Notes under the pieces: model-generated
Seen by the model: only the letters and a program-made list of their open reading frames with translations
Database searches by the model: none
Told to the model about the DNA's origin: nothing
In this document: one piece after another, positions 43,795 to 52,346 of the stretch
Numbering within the stretch: position 1 is the first letter of the stretch
Layout: each line of letters starts with the position of its first letter
Translations under genes and position numbers: made by a program
Assembly (NCBI RefSeq): GCF_014204985.1
Contig: NZ_JACHMP010000001.1
Span: 124,001-188,000, forward strand
Reading direction: 5' to 3'
DNA length: 64,000 nucleotides
From: Streptosporangium becharense
GTDB lineage: Bacteria; Actinomycetota; Actinomycetes; Streptosporangiales; Streptosporangiaceae

Positions 43795-43822
43795 AACCAT
43801 GGTTACTGTAACTATGGTTACT
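43795..43822. promoter_or_regulatory. Tandem 13-bp repeats, operator of the chromate operon
   Basis: AACCATGGTTACT (43795-43807) and AACTATGGTTACT (43810-43822) are near-identical and 15 bp apart. Each contains a palindrome (AACCATGGTT, and GTAAC-N4-GTTAC over 43808-43821). They lie 32 bp before the ChrB gene in a locally AT-rich stretch, as expected for a repressor site overlapping the promoter. ChrB-type regulators are the likely ligand-responsive binders. Confidence 0.62.
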
Positions 43823-43853
43823 TGCTAGAGGTGGGTATGGCGTGGAGGCGACG

Positions 43854-44336
43854 ATGACGGGCACGGCGGGGCAGTGGGTGCTGCTGGCGTATCGCATCCC
43901 ACGCCAGCCGTCGACGTTGCGGATCACGATCTGGCGCAAGCTGGACCGGCTCGGCGTGGCGCGGCTGGGTGACGGGCTGGTCGCGCTGCCCGCCGACGCC
44001 CGGACCCGGGAGCAGCTCGACTGGATCGCCGAGGAGATCGGCGAGATGGGCGGCAGCTCCACCGTGTGGCTGGCCGTCGCCGGCAGCGTGGCGCAGGAGA
44101 AGGCCGTCGCCACCGAGATGCGCACCGCGCGGGCGGCCGAGTACCGGGTGGTGATCGAGCAGGCCGAGGCCGCTGCGCGGGCGCGGCCGGGTGAGCGCAG
44201 CCGGACGGTCAAGCGGCTGCAGGCCGAGCTACGCCGGATCGGCCGGCGCGACTACTTCCCGCCCGCAGAGCGTGAGGCCGCGCAGCGCGCGGTGCAGGCG
44301 CTGGCGGAGGCGGTCGTCACGGAGGACGTGCGATGA
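43854..44336 (+). CDS. chrB: ChrB N-terminal domain protein (chromate regulator, split)
   Basis: 160 residues matching the ChrB N-terminal domain: QWVLLAYRIPRQPSTLRITIWRKLDRLGVARLGDGLVALPA, then AAEYRVVIEQAEAA and a basic KRLQAELRRIGRRDYF. GGAGG lies five bases before ATG 43854; an upstream GTG would add four residues. In many bacteria ChrB is one protein of about 320 residues that represses the chr operon and responds to chromate. Here the two domains are separate genes overlapping by ATGA, so they may act as a two-part regulator. Confidence 0.87.
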   Translation: MTGTAGQWVLLAYRIPRQPSTLRITIWRKLDRLGVARLGDGLVALPADARTREQLDWIAEEIGEMGGSSTVWLAVAGSVAQEKAVATEMRTARAAEYRVVIEQAEAAARARPGERSRTVKRLQAELRRIGRRDYFPPAEREAAQRAVQALAEAVVTEDVR

Positions 44337-44764
44337 GGTGGGCCACGCGCGCCGGCGTGCACATCGACCGGGCCGCGTGCGCCTGGCTGATCCGCCGCCA
44401 CATCGATCCGGAACCGGAGTTCGTGTTCGTCGACGACCCCGCAGCGGTGCCCGCGGACGCGACCCCGTTCGACATGCGCGGGGCCGAGCTGTCCCATCAC
44501 GGCGACGACTGCAGCTTCGAGACGATCCTGCGCCGCTACGAACTGGACGATCCGGTGTTGTGGAAGGTCGCCGAAATCGTGCACGAGGCCGACATCGACG
44601 ATGAGCGGTTCGACGCGCCGGAGGCACGCGGCGTGGATGTGATCCTGCGCGGGTTGTCGATGGTCTGCGACGACGCCCGGGTGCTGGAGATCACCGGCCC
44701 GATCTTCGACGGCCTGTACGAGTTCCACCGGCGTGCGCTACTGCTGGGGCGGGAACCGGCATGA
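44333..44764 (+). CDS. chrB: ChrB C-terminal domain protein (chromate resistance, split)
   Basis: 143 residues matching the chromate-resistance (Chrome_Resist) domain that forms the C-terminal part of ChrB: RAGVHIDRAACAWLIRRHIDPEPEFVFV, TPFDMRGAELSHHGDDCSFETIL and IVHEADIDDERFDAPEARGV. The Asp, His, Cys and Glu residues are conserved in the family and suggest metal or oxyanion sensing. It overlaps both neighbours by ATGA, so it is made together with the N-terminal-domain protein and the MFS transporter. Confidence 0.87.
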   Translation: MRWATRAGVHIDRAACAWLIRRHIDPEPEFVFVDDPAAVPADATPFDMRGAELSHHGDDCSFETILRRYELDDPVLWKVAEIVHEADIDDERFDAPEARGVDVILRGLSMVCDDARVLEITGPIFDGLYEFHRRALLLGREPA

Positions 44765-45936
44765 ACCCGGCCGGCCGCGTGGTCGGCCTGCTGCTGACGT
44801 CCCAGGCGCTGCGTGGTCTCGGGTACGGCATCGCGGCCGTGCAGCTCGGCGCGATCCTGCGACTCGACGGCCTGACCCCTGCGGGGGTGGGGCTGCTGCT
44901 GGCGGCCGTCCTGGCCGGCACCCTCGCCGCCAGCCTGGCGTTGGCCCGCTGGGGCGACCGGGCCGGCCGCCGCCGCGTGTACGCCGCCCTGTACGCGGCG
45001 TTGGCCTGCTCGGGGATCACGATCGCGTCCGGAGCACCGCTGTGGCTGCTGGCGGTGGTGGCCATGACCGGCGCGCTGTCGGTCGAGGTGATCGAGTCCG
45101 GGCCGTTCACCACGCTGGAGCAGGTCATGCTGACCGGCACCGGGCGGCCGCAGCGGGAGGTGGTGCGCGGCTTCGGCCTGTACAACGCGGTCGCCGCCGT
45201 CGCCGGGACGGCCGGTGCGCTGCTGGGTGCGCTGCCGCCGGATCGGCGGCTGCTCGGCGGTGTCCTGGCCGTCGTGGGGACGGCCGGCATGGTGCTGGCC
45301 GCCCGGTTGCCCGCGAGCGTCGAGGCGCCCGCCGTGTCGCCGGGGTCGCCGCGGCCCCGCATGCTGACCCGCTCCCGCGGCCCGGTGGCCCGGCTGGCCG
45401 CGCTGTTCGCGGTGGACAGCCTCGCCGGAGGCTTCGTGGTGCAGGCCTACATCGGCTACTGGCTGAGCCTGCGCCACGGCGCCACCACGCAGGCCATCGG
45501 CATCACCTTCGCCGTGATCGGGGTACTGCAGACCGCGTCCCTGCTGGCCGCCCCGGTGGTGGCGGCCCGGGTCGGGCTGCTGCGCACGATGGTGTTCACC
45601 CACATCCCGTCCAACCTGCTCCTGGCCGCCGTGCCGTTCGCGCCCGGCCTGGGTGGCGCGATCGCGCTGCTGCTGGCGCGCGCCTGCCTGTCGCAGATGG
45701 ACGTGCCCACCCGGCAGGCGTACGTGATGACCCTGGTCCCCGTAGAGGAGCGGACCGCGGCCGCCGCCGTCACCAACACCGCCCGCTACCTCACCCGGCC
45801 GGCCGGGCCCGCCCTGGCCGGATTCATCCTGCCCCTCGGCCTGGCGCTGCCGTTCATGATCGCCGGAGCCGCCAAGACCGCCTACGACCTGACCCTGTGG
45901 CGGATCTTCCGCTCCGTCCGCCTGCCCACCCCCTGA
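44761..45936 (+). CDS. MFS transporter in the chromate operon
   Basis: 391 residues with about twelve membrane segments. The cytosolic loop after helix 2 reads ARWGDRAGRRRVYA, the MFS motif A. Others include VAAVAGTAGALLGALPP and ALLLARACLSQMDVPTRQAYVMTLVPVEERTAAAAV, the latter typical of this actinobacterial MFS group. It lies between chrB-C and chrA with overlaps or a 9-bp gap, a position often occupied by an MFS gene in actinobacterial chr clusters. It probably helps export chromate or another ion, though its cargo is not known. Confidence 0.88.
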   Translation: MNPAGRVVGLLLTSQALRGLGYGIAAVQLGAILRLDGLTPAGVGLLLAAVLAGTLAASLALARWGDRAGRRRVYAALYAALACSGITIASGAPLWLLAVVAMTGALSVEVIESGPFTTLEQVMLTGTGRPQREVVRGFGLYNAVAAVAGTAGALLGALPPDRRLLGGVLAVVGTAGMVLAARLPASVEAPAVSPGSPRPRMLTRSRGPVARLAALFAVDSLAGGFVVQAYIGYWLSLRHGATTQAIGITFAVIGVLQTASLLAAPVVAARVGLLRTMVFTHIPSNLLLAAVPFAPGLGGAIALLLARACLSQMDVPTRQAYVMTLVPVEERTAAAAVTNTARYLTRPAGPALAGFILPLGLALPFMIAGAAKTAYDLTLWRIFRSVRLPTP

Positions 45937-45945
45937 AAGGCCGTC

Positions 45946-47301
45946 ATGACGATCGAAGCCACCCGTGATGTGATCCCGTTCCGCCAAGCCGTGCGCGCCT
46001 GGTTCCTGATCTCGTTGCAGACCTTCGGCGGCCCGGCCGGGCAGATCGCCGTCATGCAGCGCACCCTGGTGGAGGAGAAACGCTGGATCGGCCAGCAGCG
46101 TTTCAACCACGCCCTGAACTACTGCATGCTCCTGCCCGGCCCGGAGGCTCAGCAACTGGCCATCTACGTCGGCTGGCTGCTCAACGGCACCCGCGGCGGC
46201 CTGGTCGCCGGCACGTTGTTCGTCCTGCCCGGCATGCTGGCGCTGCTGGCCCTGTCGGCCGTCTACGTCATCTGGCAGGACACCACCGTGGTGACCGCGC
46301 TGTTCGCCGGGATCGCCCCGGCGGTGCTGGCCATCGTCGCCCAGGCGGTCATCCGGGTCGCCAGGCGCTCCCTCACCCACCCGCTGTTCGTCGCCGTCGC
46401 GGTGGCCGCCTTCGCCGCGCTCGCGCTGTTCGCAGTGCCGTTCCCCGTCGTCATCGCCGTCGCCGCGCTCGTCGGGTGGACCGTGCACCGGCTGGCTCCC
46501 CAGGTCTTCACGAAGGGCAACGGGCACGGCGGTGACGACGGGCCCGCACCACTGATCTCCGACGATGCCCTGCACCACGCCCAGCCGAGCCGGCGCTCGG
46601 CGGGCACGATCCTCGCCGTCGGCCTGGTCGCCTGGTGGCTGCCGGTGGCCGTGGTGGCGCTGTTGCTCGGCGCCGACAGCGTGTTCACCACCCAGGGCTT
46701 GTTCTTCTCCGGCACGGCGCTGGTCACCTTCGGCGGCGCCTACGCCGTGCTCGCTTTCGTCGCCCAGCGCGCCGTGGAGACCTACGCCTGGCTGACCCCC
46801 GGCGAGATGGTGCGCGGCCTGGCCCTGGCCGAGACCACCCCGGGACCGCTGATCATGGTGGTGCAGTTCGTCGCGTTCCTCGGCGCCTACCGCGACCCGG
46901 GCACCCTGGCCCCGTGGGCCGGCGCACTGCTCGGCGCGCTGCTGACCACCTGGGTCACGTTCGTGCCGTGCTTCCTGTTCATCTTCCTCGGTGCCCCGTA
47001 CGTGGAGCGGCTGCGCCACAACACCGCCATCAGCGCCGCCCTGACCGGCATCACCGCCTCGGTGGTCGGTGTCATCGCCAACCTGGCCCTCTACTTCGCC
47101 GAGCACACCCTGTTCGGGCGTACCTTCACCTGGGAAGGCGGCCCGTTCAGCATCCGGCTTCCCGAGCTCGGCACACTCAGCCCTATCTCCGCGGTGATCA
47201 CCGTGGTCGCGCTCGTCATGACGTTCGTCTTCAAGTGGCCGATGCTGCGCATCCTCGGTATCTGTGCCCTGCTCGGCATGGGCACGATCTTCCTGCCGTG
47301 A
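45946..47301 (+). CDS. chrA: Chromate efflux transporter ChrA
   Basis: 451 residues, the length of the long, two-domain CHR family. Both halves show the repeated signatures: FGGPAGQIAVMQRTLVEEKRWIG and LLPGPEAQQLAIYVGWLLNGTRGG in the first half, and FGGAYAVLAFVAQRAVETY with LAETTPGPLIMVVQFVAFLGAY in the second. About ten to twelve membrane segments. It expels chromate from the cytosol driven by membrane potential. It is the last gene of the operon and starts nine bases after the MFS gene. Confidence 0.95.
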   Translation: MTIEATRDVIPFRQAVRAWFLISLQTFGGPAGQIAVMQRTLVEEKRWIGQQRFNHALNYCMLLPGPEAQQLAIYVGWLLNGTRGGLVAGTLFVLPGMLALLALSAVYVIWQDTTVVTALFAGIAPAVLAIVAQAVIRVARRSLTHPLFVAVAVAAFAALALFAVPFPVVIAVAALVGWTVHRLAPQVFTKGNGHGGDDGPAPLISDDALHHAQPSRRSAGTILAVGLVAWWLPVAVVALLLGADSVFTTQGLFFSGTALVTFGGAYAVLAFVAQRAVETYAWLTPGEMVRGLALAETTPGPLIMVVQFVAFLGAYRDPGTLAPWAGALLGALLTTWVTFVPCFLFIFLGAPYVERLRHNTAISAALTGITASVVGVIANLALYFAEHTLFGRTFTWEGGPFSIRLPELGTLSPISAVITVVALVMTFVFKWPMLRILGICALLGMGTIFLP

Positions 47302-47410
47302 ACCACGGCCGAGGCCGGCCCCGCACGAGGGCGAAGCGGGTAGGGCCGAACGAGGTGCGCCTGGGGAGATAAGGCGCATCGAGGCTTCACCGCATAGGAA
47401 GATGTCCTTC

Positions 47411-48658
47411 ATGCGGCAAATGAGATCGGCCATGGCTCTGACAGTCGCGCTGGTCTGCGGCGCGTGCGTCACTCCGGCGCCGGAGCGTCCCCAGGCGGCG
47501 CCGACCGCGACGCCCACGACGAGCGCGCCCGCCGCCGCTCCCAGCGTCGTTCCGCTCGCCCGCCCGAGCGCGGCGCCGGTCGTGGCGGCCGAGACCGACT
47601 GCTCGGAACCGCCGAGGACTACCGATCAGTTTCGTGCCACCACCGTCCCGACGACCTGGAAGCTGGTCGGCGAAGGCGACTCCAAGGGCGCGCTCGCGGA
47701 CGGCGTGATCGCAGCCGATGGCTCGCTGTGGGCGCTCAACCACCTGTCCCCGTCCTACGAGCAGTCCAAGGTGAAGAGACTACCGGTCCGCTGGTCGGGA
47801 ACCGAGTGGAAGACCGTGCCGCTGCCTCAGGGCATGACCGCCGTGGAGGCTCTCGCTGTCGGCACCGACGGCGTCCTGTGGGCCGTCGGGCCGGCCTCCG
47901 GTCAGCGGACGGTGGGACTGTGGAAGAACGAGACCTGGCAGCGAGTCGACCTCGCCGTCCAGCGACCCGACGGCGCCGCCGGCGGCTGGGTGTCGTACGG
48001 CACGACCGCCGTGCGCCGGGACGGCGACACCTGGACCCGCGTGAAGCTCCCGACCGAGCAGGCCGACGAAGCGCCGGAGAACGTGCGTTACTCGATGACC
48101 GAAACCGGCGGTGAGGTCTGGGCGCTGCCCTTCGAAGGCTCGACGGCGGTGCGGATCCGCGACGGAGTCCCCGGCCAGGTCCGCTTCGACGTGCGGATCG
48201 ACACGACCGGGGCCATCCACGACTCCCAGGAAGGCGCCTTCTACCCGCAGGCGGTCGCCGTCACCGGCAAGGACGAGTTCTGGGTGCTCGGCTTCGGCGC
48301 ATTCGGCACCCACGACAAGGCGGACAACGAAGACACCGATGCCGGTCGGCCGATCGCCCTCCGGCATCGGAAAGGGCAGTGGACCTGCACCTTCGGCCCC
48401 TTCCGCGCGGAGGGCTTCGAGGGCGGCTTCATCGACGCCGTCGCCGACGGTTCGGGCGGGCTGTGGGCGGTCACCGATGAGAGCATGATGTGGCGGCTAC
48501 GCGGCGGAGCCTGGACCAGGCAGCCCCTGCCCGTCGGGGACGGGCAGGACGTCAGCGTGAACGACCTGGTGCGGGGCCCCGACGGCGTCTACGCGCTGGG
48601 CTCGCTGTGGAAGGACAGCCTCGACCGGCCCGCGCTGTGGCGCCTCGACGAGTCCTGA
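47411..48658 (+). CDS. Exported beta-propeller-like protein, probable lipoprotein
   Basis: About 415 residues. The N-terminus (RQMRSAMALTVALVCGACVTP) is a signal peptide with a weak lipobox ending at Cys. A Pro/Ala/Thr-rich linker follows. The mature part has repeated units of the type AADGSLWALNHL, GTDGVLWAVGPA, GSGGLWAVTDES and GPDGVYALGSLW, a pattern of beta-propeller blades. AGGAAG lies nine bases before ATG 47411; the ATG at 47402 directly abuts that site and is less likely. The function is unknown. It may belong with the chromate operon only by position. Confidence 0.8.
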   Translation: MRQMRSAMALTVALVCGACVTPAPERPQAAPTATPTTSAPAAAPSVVPLARPSAAPVVAAETDCSEPPRTTDQFRATTVPTTWKLVGEGDSKGALADGVIAADGSLWALNHLSPSYEQSKVKRLPVRWSGTEWKTVPLPQGMTAVEALAVGTDGVLWAVGPASGQRTVGLWKNETWQRVDLAVQRPDGAAGGWVSYGTTAVRRDGDTWTRVKLPTEQADEAPENVRYSMTETGGEVWALPFEGSTAVRIRDGVPGQVRFDVRIDTTGAIHDSQEGAFYPQAVAVTGKDEFWVLGFGAFGTHDKADNEDTDAGRPIALRHRKGQWTCTFGPFRAEGFEGGFIDAVADGSGGLWAVTDESMMWRLRGGAWTRQPLPVGDGQDVSVNDLVRGPDGVYALGSLWKDSLDRPALWRLDES

Positions 48659-48738
48659 CCGGCCTCGTGCGCACCGGGCCGGTGCGAGAGGTGATCCGCG
48701 AGACGATCGTGGAGACCCGCCTGGTTTCCCAGCCCGCT

Positions 48739-48868
48739 CCGCCGCCGCTTACGGACGATCTCCGGCTTGAAGCCGGCGTCCCGGTCCCGCGGGCACGGTG
48801 ATCTCCACCGGTCCGACATCGGTGACGACGGTCGTGGTGCGGGTGCCGTCCTTCGCCTCGTGCTCTAC
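48739..48868 (-). pseudogene. IS256-family transposase relic, inverted copy
   Basis: On the minus strand the fragment reads EHEAKDGTRTTTVVTDVGPV then EITVP, and after a one-base insertion (GTGCCCGCGGGACC) continues RDRDAGFKPEIVRKRRR. This is the same region of an IS256 transposase as the relic at 35737-36006, but opposite in orientation. About 49 bp are shared with only two mismatches. It overlaps the 3' end of the adjacent oxidoreductase gene by four bases, so it may have altered that gene's tail. Confidence 0.78.
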
Positions 48869-50064
48869 GCCGGCGCCTTGACGGCCGAACCCGCCGCGGC
48901 CCGCTCCCGCGTGACGCGGCGGCGCCGGGTCGGCAGCCCGAGTGTCGGGTTGGCGACGCTCCAGGCGGCGCCCTTGCAGACCAGTTCCTTGTAGACGGCG
49001 GCGAGCCGTCCGGTCAGGACCGCCTGCACGGCGCGGTCGTCGGCGGTGACGTACTGGATCAAGCCCTCCTTGCGGCCCAGTGAGACGCACTGGTTGAAGT
49101 AGCGGATCGCTGTGTTCGGGATCTTCCCGCCGGTCAGGCGTGCCGCGATCGCGTCGGCGGCCTGCCACGCGGTCGGAGTTCCCGAGGCGCACGACATCCG
49201 CAGCGGCTTGCCGCCGGGACCCATCACCATGGCCGCGTCGCCGACGGCGTACACGTCCGGGTGCGAGACCGAGCGCATGGTCCCGTCGACCACGATCTGG
49301 CCGGTGCCGGTGACCTTCAGGGCGGTCGCCCGCGCGATCGGGTGGACCGCGAAGCCGGTGGTCCACACGGTGACCGCGGCCGGGATGGCCTTGCCGTCGG
49401 CTGTGGCGACGCGCTCGGCTTCGACACCTGTGACGGCGGTGTGCTCGTGCACGGTGATCCTGAGCTTGGCGAAGACCTTCCGCAGGTGCTCACGGCCCTT
49501 GGGCGAGAGCCAGTCGCCGAGACCGCCGCGGGCTGCGAGGGCGACGTCGAGGTCCGGGCGGGCCTCGGCGATCTCGGTCACGGCCTCCAAGCCGGTGAGT
49601 CCGCCGCCGACGACGACCACGGTCTCCCCGGCGTCGAGGCGGGCCAGGCGCTCGCGCAACCGGAGTGCTCCGGGACGGCCGGCGATCTCATAGGCGTGCT
49701 CGGCGACCCCGGGAACGCCCTGGGTGGTGTCCCAGCCGCTGCCGAGGGCGTAGACGAGCGTGTCGTAGACGAGTTCTCCGGCGCCGTTCGCGTCGACGAC
49801 GGCGACGGTCCTGCGGTCGACGTCGACACCGGTGACCTTCGCGACCCTCAGTCCGACGCCGGTGCCCGCGAACATCTCGCTGAACGGCCGGGGCCTGAGG
49901 TCCTGGCCGGCCGCCAGCTGGTGCATGCGGACGCGTTCGACGAAGTCGGGCTCGGCGTTGACGAGGGTGATGGCGACGTCCTCGCGGCGGAGCCGCCTGG
50001 CGAGGCGGCCGGCGGCGATGGCTCCGGCGTATCCGGCTCCGAGGACGACGATGCGGTGCTGCAT
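48865..50064 (-). CDS. FAD-dependent NAD(P)H dehydrogenase-like oxidoreductase
   Basis: 399 residues. The FAD-binding Rossmann motif GAGYAGAIAAGRL lies at residues 8-20, a second dinucleotide motif VVVVGGGLTGLEAVTEIAE is near 160, and the C-terminal FAD motif PDVYAVGDAA is near 290. This is the type II NADH dehydrogenase/pyridine nucleotide-disulfide fold without extra membrane helices. ATG 50062-50064 (MQHRIVVLGAG) has AGGAG upstream. It lies downstream of the ECF41 sigma gene. ECF41 factors typically control one neighbouring oxidoreductase, so it is the likely target. The 93-bp gap holds two short palindromes. Confidence 0.9.
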   Translation of the reverse strand: MQHRIVVLGAGYAGAIAAGRLARRLRREDVAITLVNAEPDFVERVRMHQLAAGQDLRPRPFSEMFAGTGVGLRVAKVTGVDVDRRTVAVVDANGAGELVYDTLVYALGSGWDTTQGVPGVAEHAYEIAGRPGALRLRERLARLDAGETVVVVGGGLTGLEAVTEIAEARPDLDVALAARGGLGDWLSPKGREHLRKVFAKLRITVHEHTAVTGVEAERVATADGKAIPAAVTVWTTGFAVHPIARATALKVTGTGQIVVDGTMRSVSHPDVYAVGDAAMVMGPGGKPLRMSCASGTPTAWQAADAIAARLTGGKIPNTAIRYFNQCVSLGRKEGLIQYVTADDRAVQAVLTGRLAAVYKELVCKGAAWSVANPTLGLPTRRRRVTRERAAAGSAVKAPA

Positions 50065-50157
50065 TCCCTGGCTCCTGTCTTGTGCGGGTTCGCCCTTTGA
50101 ACCGGGCGGCCCGCCGTTTCCTGACAGGAACGCGATGTGAAGCACCTCACACGGCGA

Positions 50158-51102
50158 TCAGGAAGCGTTGAACAGGGGCTCCCCGTGGTCAGCGGCCGCC
50201 CAGCGCGCGGTCGCGCGTTCGAGTTTGTCGGGGTTGACCTGGTTGCGGAACGCGGCGATGCCCTCGGCTGTGACCTCCAGGCACATGACGCCGACGACCC
50301 GGCCGTCCACGACGGCCACGACCGCGGGGTCGCCGTTGGCGGTGCAGGCGTAGACCTCGGGCACGCCACCGACCACGGCGTGCTTGGCCTGGCTGGGTTT
50401 GAACAGGCCCCGCAGGAACTTCGCGACCGCGACGGCACCCTCGAACGGCTTGACGCGGGCCGGGACCTTCCCGCCGCCGTCTGCGATCGAGACGGCGTCC
50501 TCGGTGAGCAGGCGCACGAGCGGTTCGACCCGGCCACTGGTGGCGGCCGCCAGGAACTCCTCGATGATCCGCCGGGTGGCGGCCTCGTCGATCCCGGTCC
50601 GGGCCTTGCCGTCCGCGACGTGCTTCTTGGCGCGGTGGAAGATCTGCTGGCTGGCGGCCTCGCTGATGCCGAGGATCTCGGCGATCTCCCGGTGCGGGTA
50701 GCCGAACGCCTCCCGCAGCACGTACACCGCCCGCTCGTTGGGAGACAGGCGCTCCATGAGGGTGAGGACCGCGTATGAGACCGATTCACGCTGCTCGGCG
50801 GTTTCGGCCGGGCCGAGCATCGGGTCACCGGCGAGCAGTGGCTCGGGAAGCCACTGGCCCACGTAGGTCTCGCGGCGTGCCCGCGCGGAGGTGAGCTGGT
50901 TGAGGCACAGGTTGGTGAGGACCTTCGTCAGCCAGGCCTCGAGGACCTCGACGCGGTCGACGTCGGCGGCCTGCCAGCGCAGGAACGTCTCCTGCACGGC
51001 GTCCTCGGCCTCCCCGGCGGAGCCGAGGAGGCGGTAGGCGATGGCCTCCAGGCGCGGCCTGAAGGCCTCGAACCGGTCGACGTCGTTCGCGGTCAAGGGC
51101 AT
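50158..51102 (-). CDS. sigJ: ECF41-type sigma factor with SnoaL-like C-terminal domain
   Basis: 314 residues. Sigma region 2 (FEAFRPRLEAIAYRLLGSAGEAEDAVQETFLRWQ) and region 4 (LSPNERAVYVLREAFGYPHREIAEILGISEAASQQIFHRAKKHV) are followed by a ~110-residue SnoaL-like extension with the ECF41 marks WLPEPL in the linker, DGGGKV, and a terminal NPDKL. In this group the extension replaces an anti-sigma factor. A TAGGAT box lies six bases before the ATG, so it is probably leaderless. The adjacent oxidoreductase fits the usual ECF41 target class. Confidence 0.93.
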   Translation of the reverse strand: MPLTANDVDRFEAFRPRLEAIAYRLLGSAGEAEDAVQETFLRWQAADVDRVEVLEAWLTKVLTNLCLNQLTSARARRETYVGQWLPEPLLAGDPMLGPAETAEQRESVSYAVLTLMERLSPNERAVYVLREAFGYPHREIAEILGISEAASQQIFHRAKKHVADGKARTGIDEAATRRIIEEFLAAATSGRVEPLVRLLTEDAVSIADGGGKVPARVKPFEGAVAVAKFLRGLFKPSQAKHAVVGGVPEVYACTANGDPAVVAVVDGRVVGVMCLEVTAEGIAAFRNQVNPDKLERATARWAAADHGEPLFNAS

Positions 51103-51212
51103 GGCCCGATCCTAGGCCGTGCCGCGGAACCAGCCGCCGCGCCGGAACCCTTCGCCGTTCGACGCACCATCCGATCTTGAACCGCCCCGGCTTCCGCCTG
51201 CCCAACGACGGT

Positions 51213-51926
51213 TCAGCGGGGCCGGTGGCCCTTCCTGCCCCGGCCGGCCTGCGTGCCCCGGCGACCCGACCCGCCCGGAGCGGGACCCCGCGGCTGCTTC
51301 CGCGCCTTCCCCGGGGCAGGCTCGGGGGTACGGCCCCGCGAGCTGTTCGCCGTACGCCCACGGACGATGCCGATGAAGTCCTCCACCAGATCGGTCGTCG
51401 CCTCCGTGGGCCAGGCCAGCGCGATCTGCGACTGCGGCGTCTCCACAACCGGCCGGTAGGTCAGATCCCTGCGGTGATACAGGCGTGCCAGCGACTGCGG
51501 GACCAGCAGCAGCCCGGCCCCCGCCGCCACCAGTTCGATCGCCTCCGCCGTCGTGTCCGGACGTGTGAAAGCCGGCAGCCCCGGCAGGGCCGTCCACTCA
51601 AGGGTGTCGTCCATCGGACGGAACACCTCGTCGTCGGCGAGATCGGCGACGGTCACCTCGGCGGCGGCGGCCACCAGGTGATCCTTCGGCACCACGACCA
51701 CGGTGGTCTCGACATAGAGAGGGATCACGCTGAGCCCTTCGCGGTCCACGGGCAGCCGCACGAACCCGGCGTCGGCGCCGCCGTCGCGCAGGAATTTCAC
51801 CACTTCGGCGGCGGCTACGGAGACCAGGGTGAGTGGCACGTCGGGCACACGCTCGGCCCAGACGCCCGCCCATTTGGCGGGCGTCACCCCGGGCACGTAA
51901 GCCAGCCGGAACTCCCTGTCAGTCAC
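51213..51926 (-). CDS. LysR-type substrate-binding domain protein lacking HTH
   Basis: 237 residues. It matches only the effector-binding half of LysR regulators: FRLAYVPGVTPAKWAGVW, DAGFVRLPVDREGLSVIPLYVETTVVVVPKDHLVAAA and ELVAAGAGLLLVPQSLARLYHRRD. There is no N-terminal winged helix, and the start (GTG 51924-51926, GAGGAG directly before it) leaves no room for one. A long basic, Pro/Gly/Arg-rich tail follows. It is divergent from the DUF5997 gene 54 bp away, a pairing I believe recurs in actinomycetes. It may bind a ligand and work through another protein rather than DNA. Confidence 0.85.
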   Translation of the reverse strand: MTDREFRLAYVPGVTPAKWAGVWAERVPDVPLTLVSVAAAEVVKFLRDGGADAGFVRLPVDREGLSVIPLYVETTVVVVPKDHLVAAAAEVTVADLADDEVFRPMDDTLEWTALPGLPAFTRPDTTAEAIELVAAGAGLLLVPQSLARLYHRRDLTYRPVVETPQSQIALAWPTEATTDLVEDFIGIVRGRTANSSRGRTPEPAPGKARKQPRGPAPGGSGRRGTQAGRGRKGHRPR

Positions 51927-51980
51927 CTCCTCAGGGTACCGATGTCAGGGGAAGCGGCTTCGCGCCATACCCTTGACACC

Positions 51981-52346
51981 ATGACCAAGCTCAAGACCAC
52001 TCAGACGATGAAGCCCGCGACCGCGGCCAAGAAGCTGGGTGTGCTCCTTTCGGCCACTCCCCCCGAGTTCCAGGAGGGAGTCGTCTCCAGGGATGAGCTG
52101 AACGCGCTGCAGGCCACTCCGCCGGCCTGGCTGACCGAGCTGCGGCGCAACGGGCCGCACCCCAGGCAGGTCGTCGCCGTGAAGCTGGGCGTCTCCAACT
52201 CGGGCCTGGCCAGGGGCGGCATCACCGGGCCGCTCACCACCGCCGAGATCGACGCCATCAAGGCGGAGGACCCCGAGTGGCTGAAGCGCGAGCGGTCGGT
52301 TCAGGCCGAGGTGCGCAAGGAAGCGCAGCGCCTCAAGGAGCGCTAG
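51981..52346 (+). CDS. DUF5997 family protein
   Basis: 121 residues, Lys-rich and soluble. MKPATAAKKLGVLLSATPPEFQ, WLTELRRNGPHPRQVVAVKLGVSNSGLARGGI and a helical C-terminus (WLKRERSVQAEVRKEAQRLKER) match the actinobacterial DUF5997 family. The VAVKLGVSNSGLARGGI region is HTH-like. It is divergently paired with the HTH-less LysR-domain gene; a regulatory partnership is an inference. The function is unknown. The following gap to 52537 shows nothing. Confidence 0.8.
   Translation: MTKLKTTQTMKPATAAKKLGVLLSATPPEFQEGVVSRDELNALQATPPAWLTELRRNGPHPRQVVAVKLGVSNSGLARGGITGPLTTAEIDAIKAEDPEWLKRERSVQAEVRKEAQRLKER

Noticed and set aside
44536-47517. Open frame of 993 codons on the minus strand across the chromate operon
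   Set aside because: It is antisense to four recognisable genes, is rich in Arg, Gln, Gly and His as expected of a high-GC shadow frame, and shows no family motif.
50116-50131. Palindrome GTTTCCTGACAGGAAC resembling the MarR operators
   Set aside because: Its half-sites are in the opposite order (CCTG-CAGG rather than CAGG-CCTG), so it does not fit the TCARG-N3-CYTGA pattern and was not counted in the regulon.
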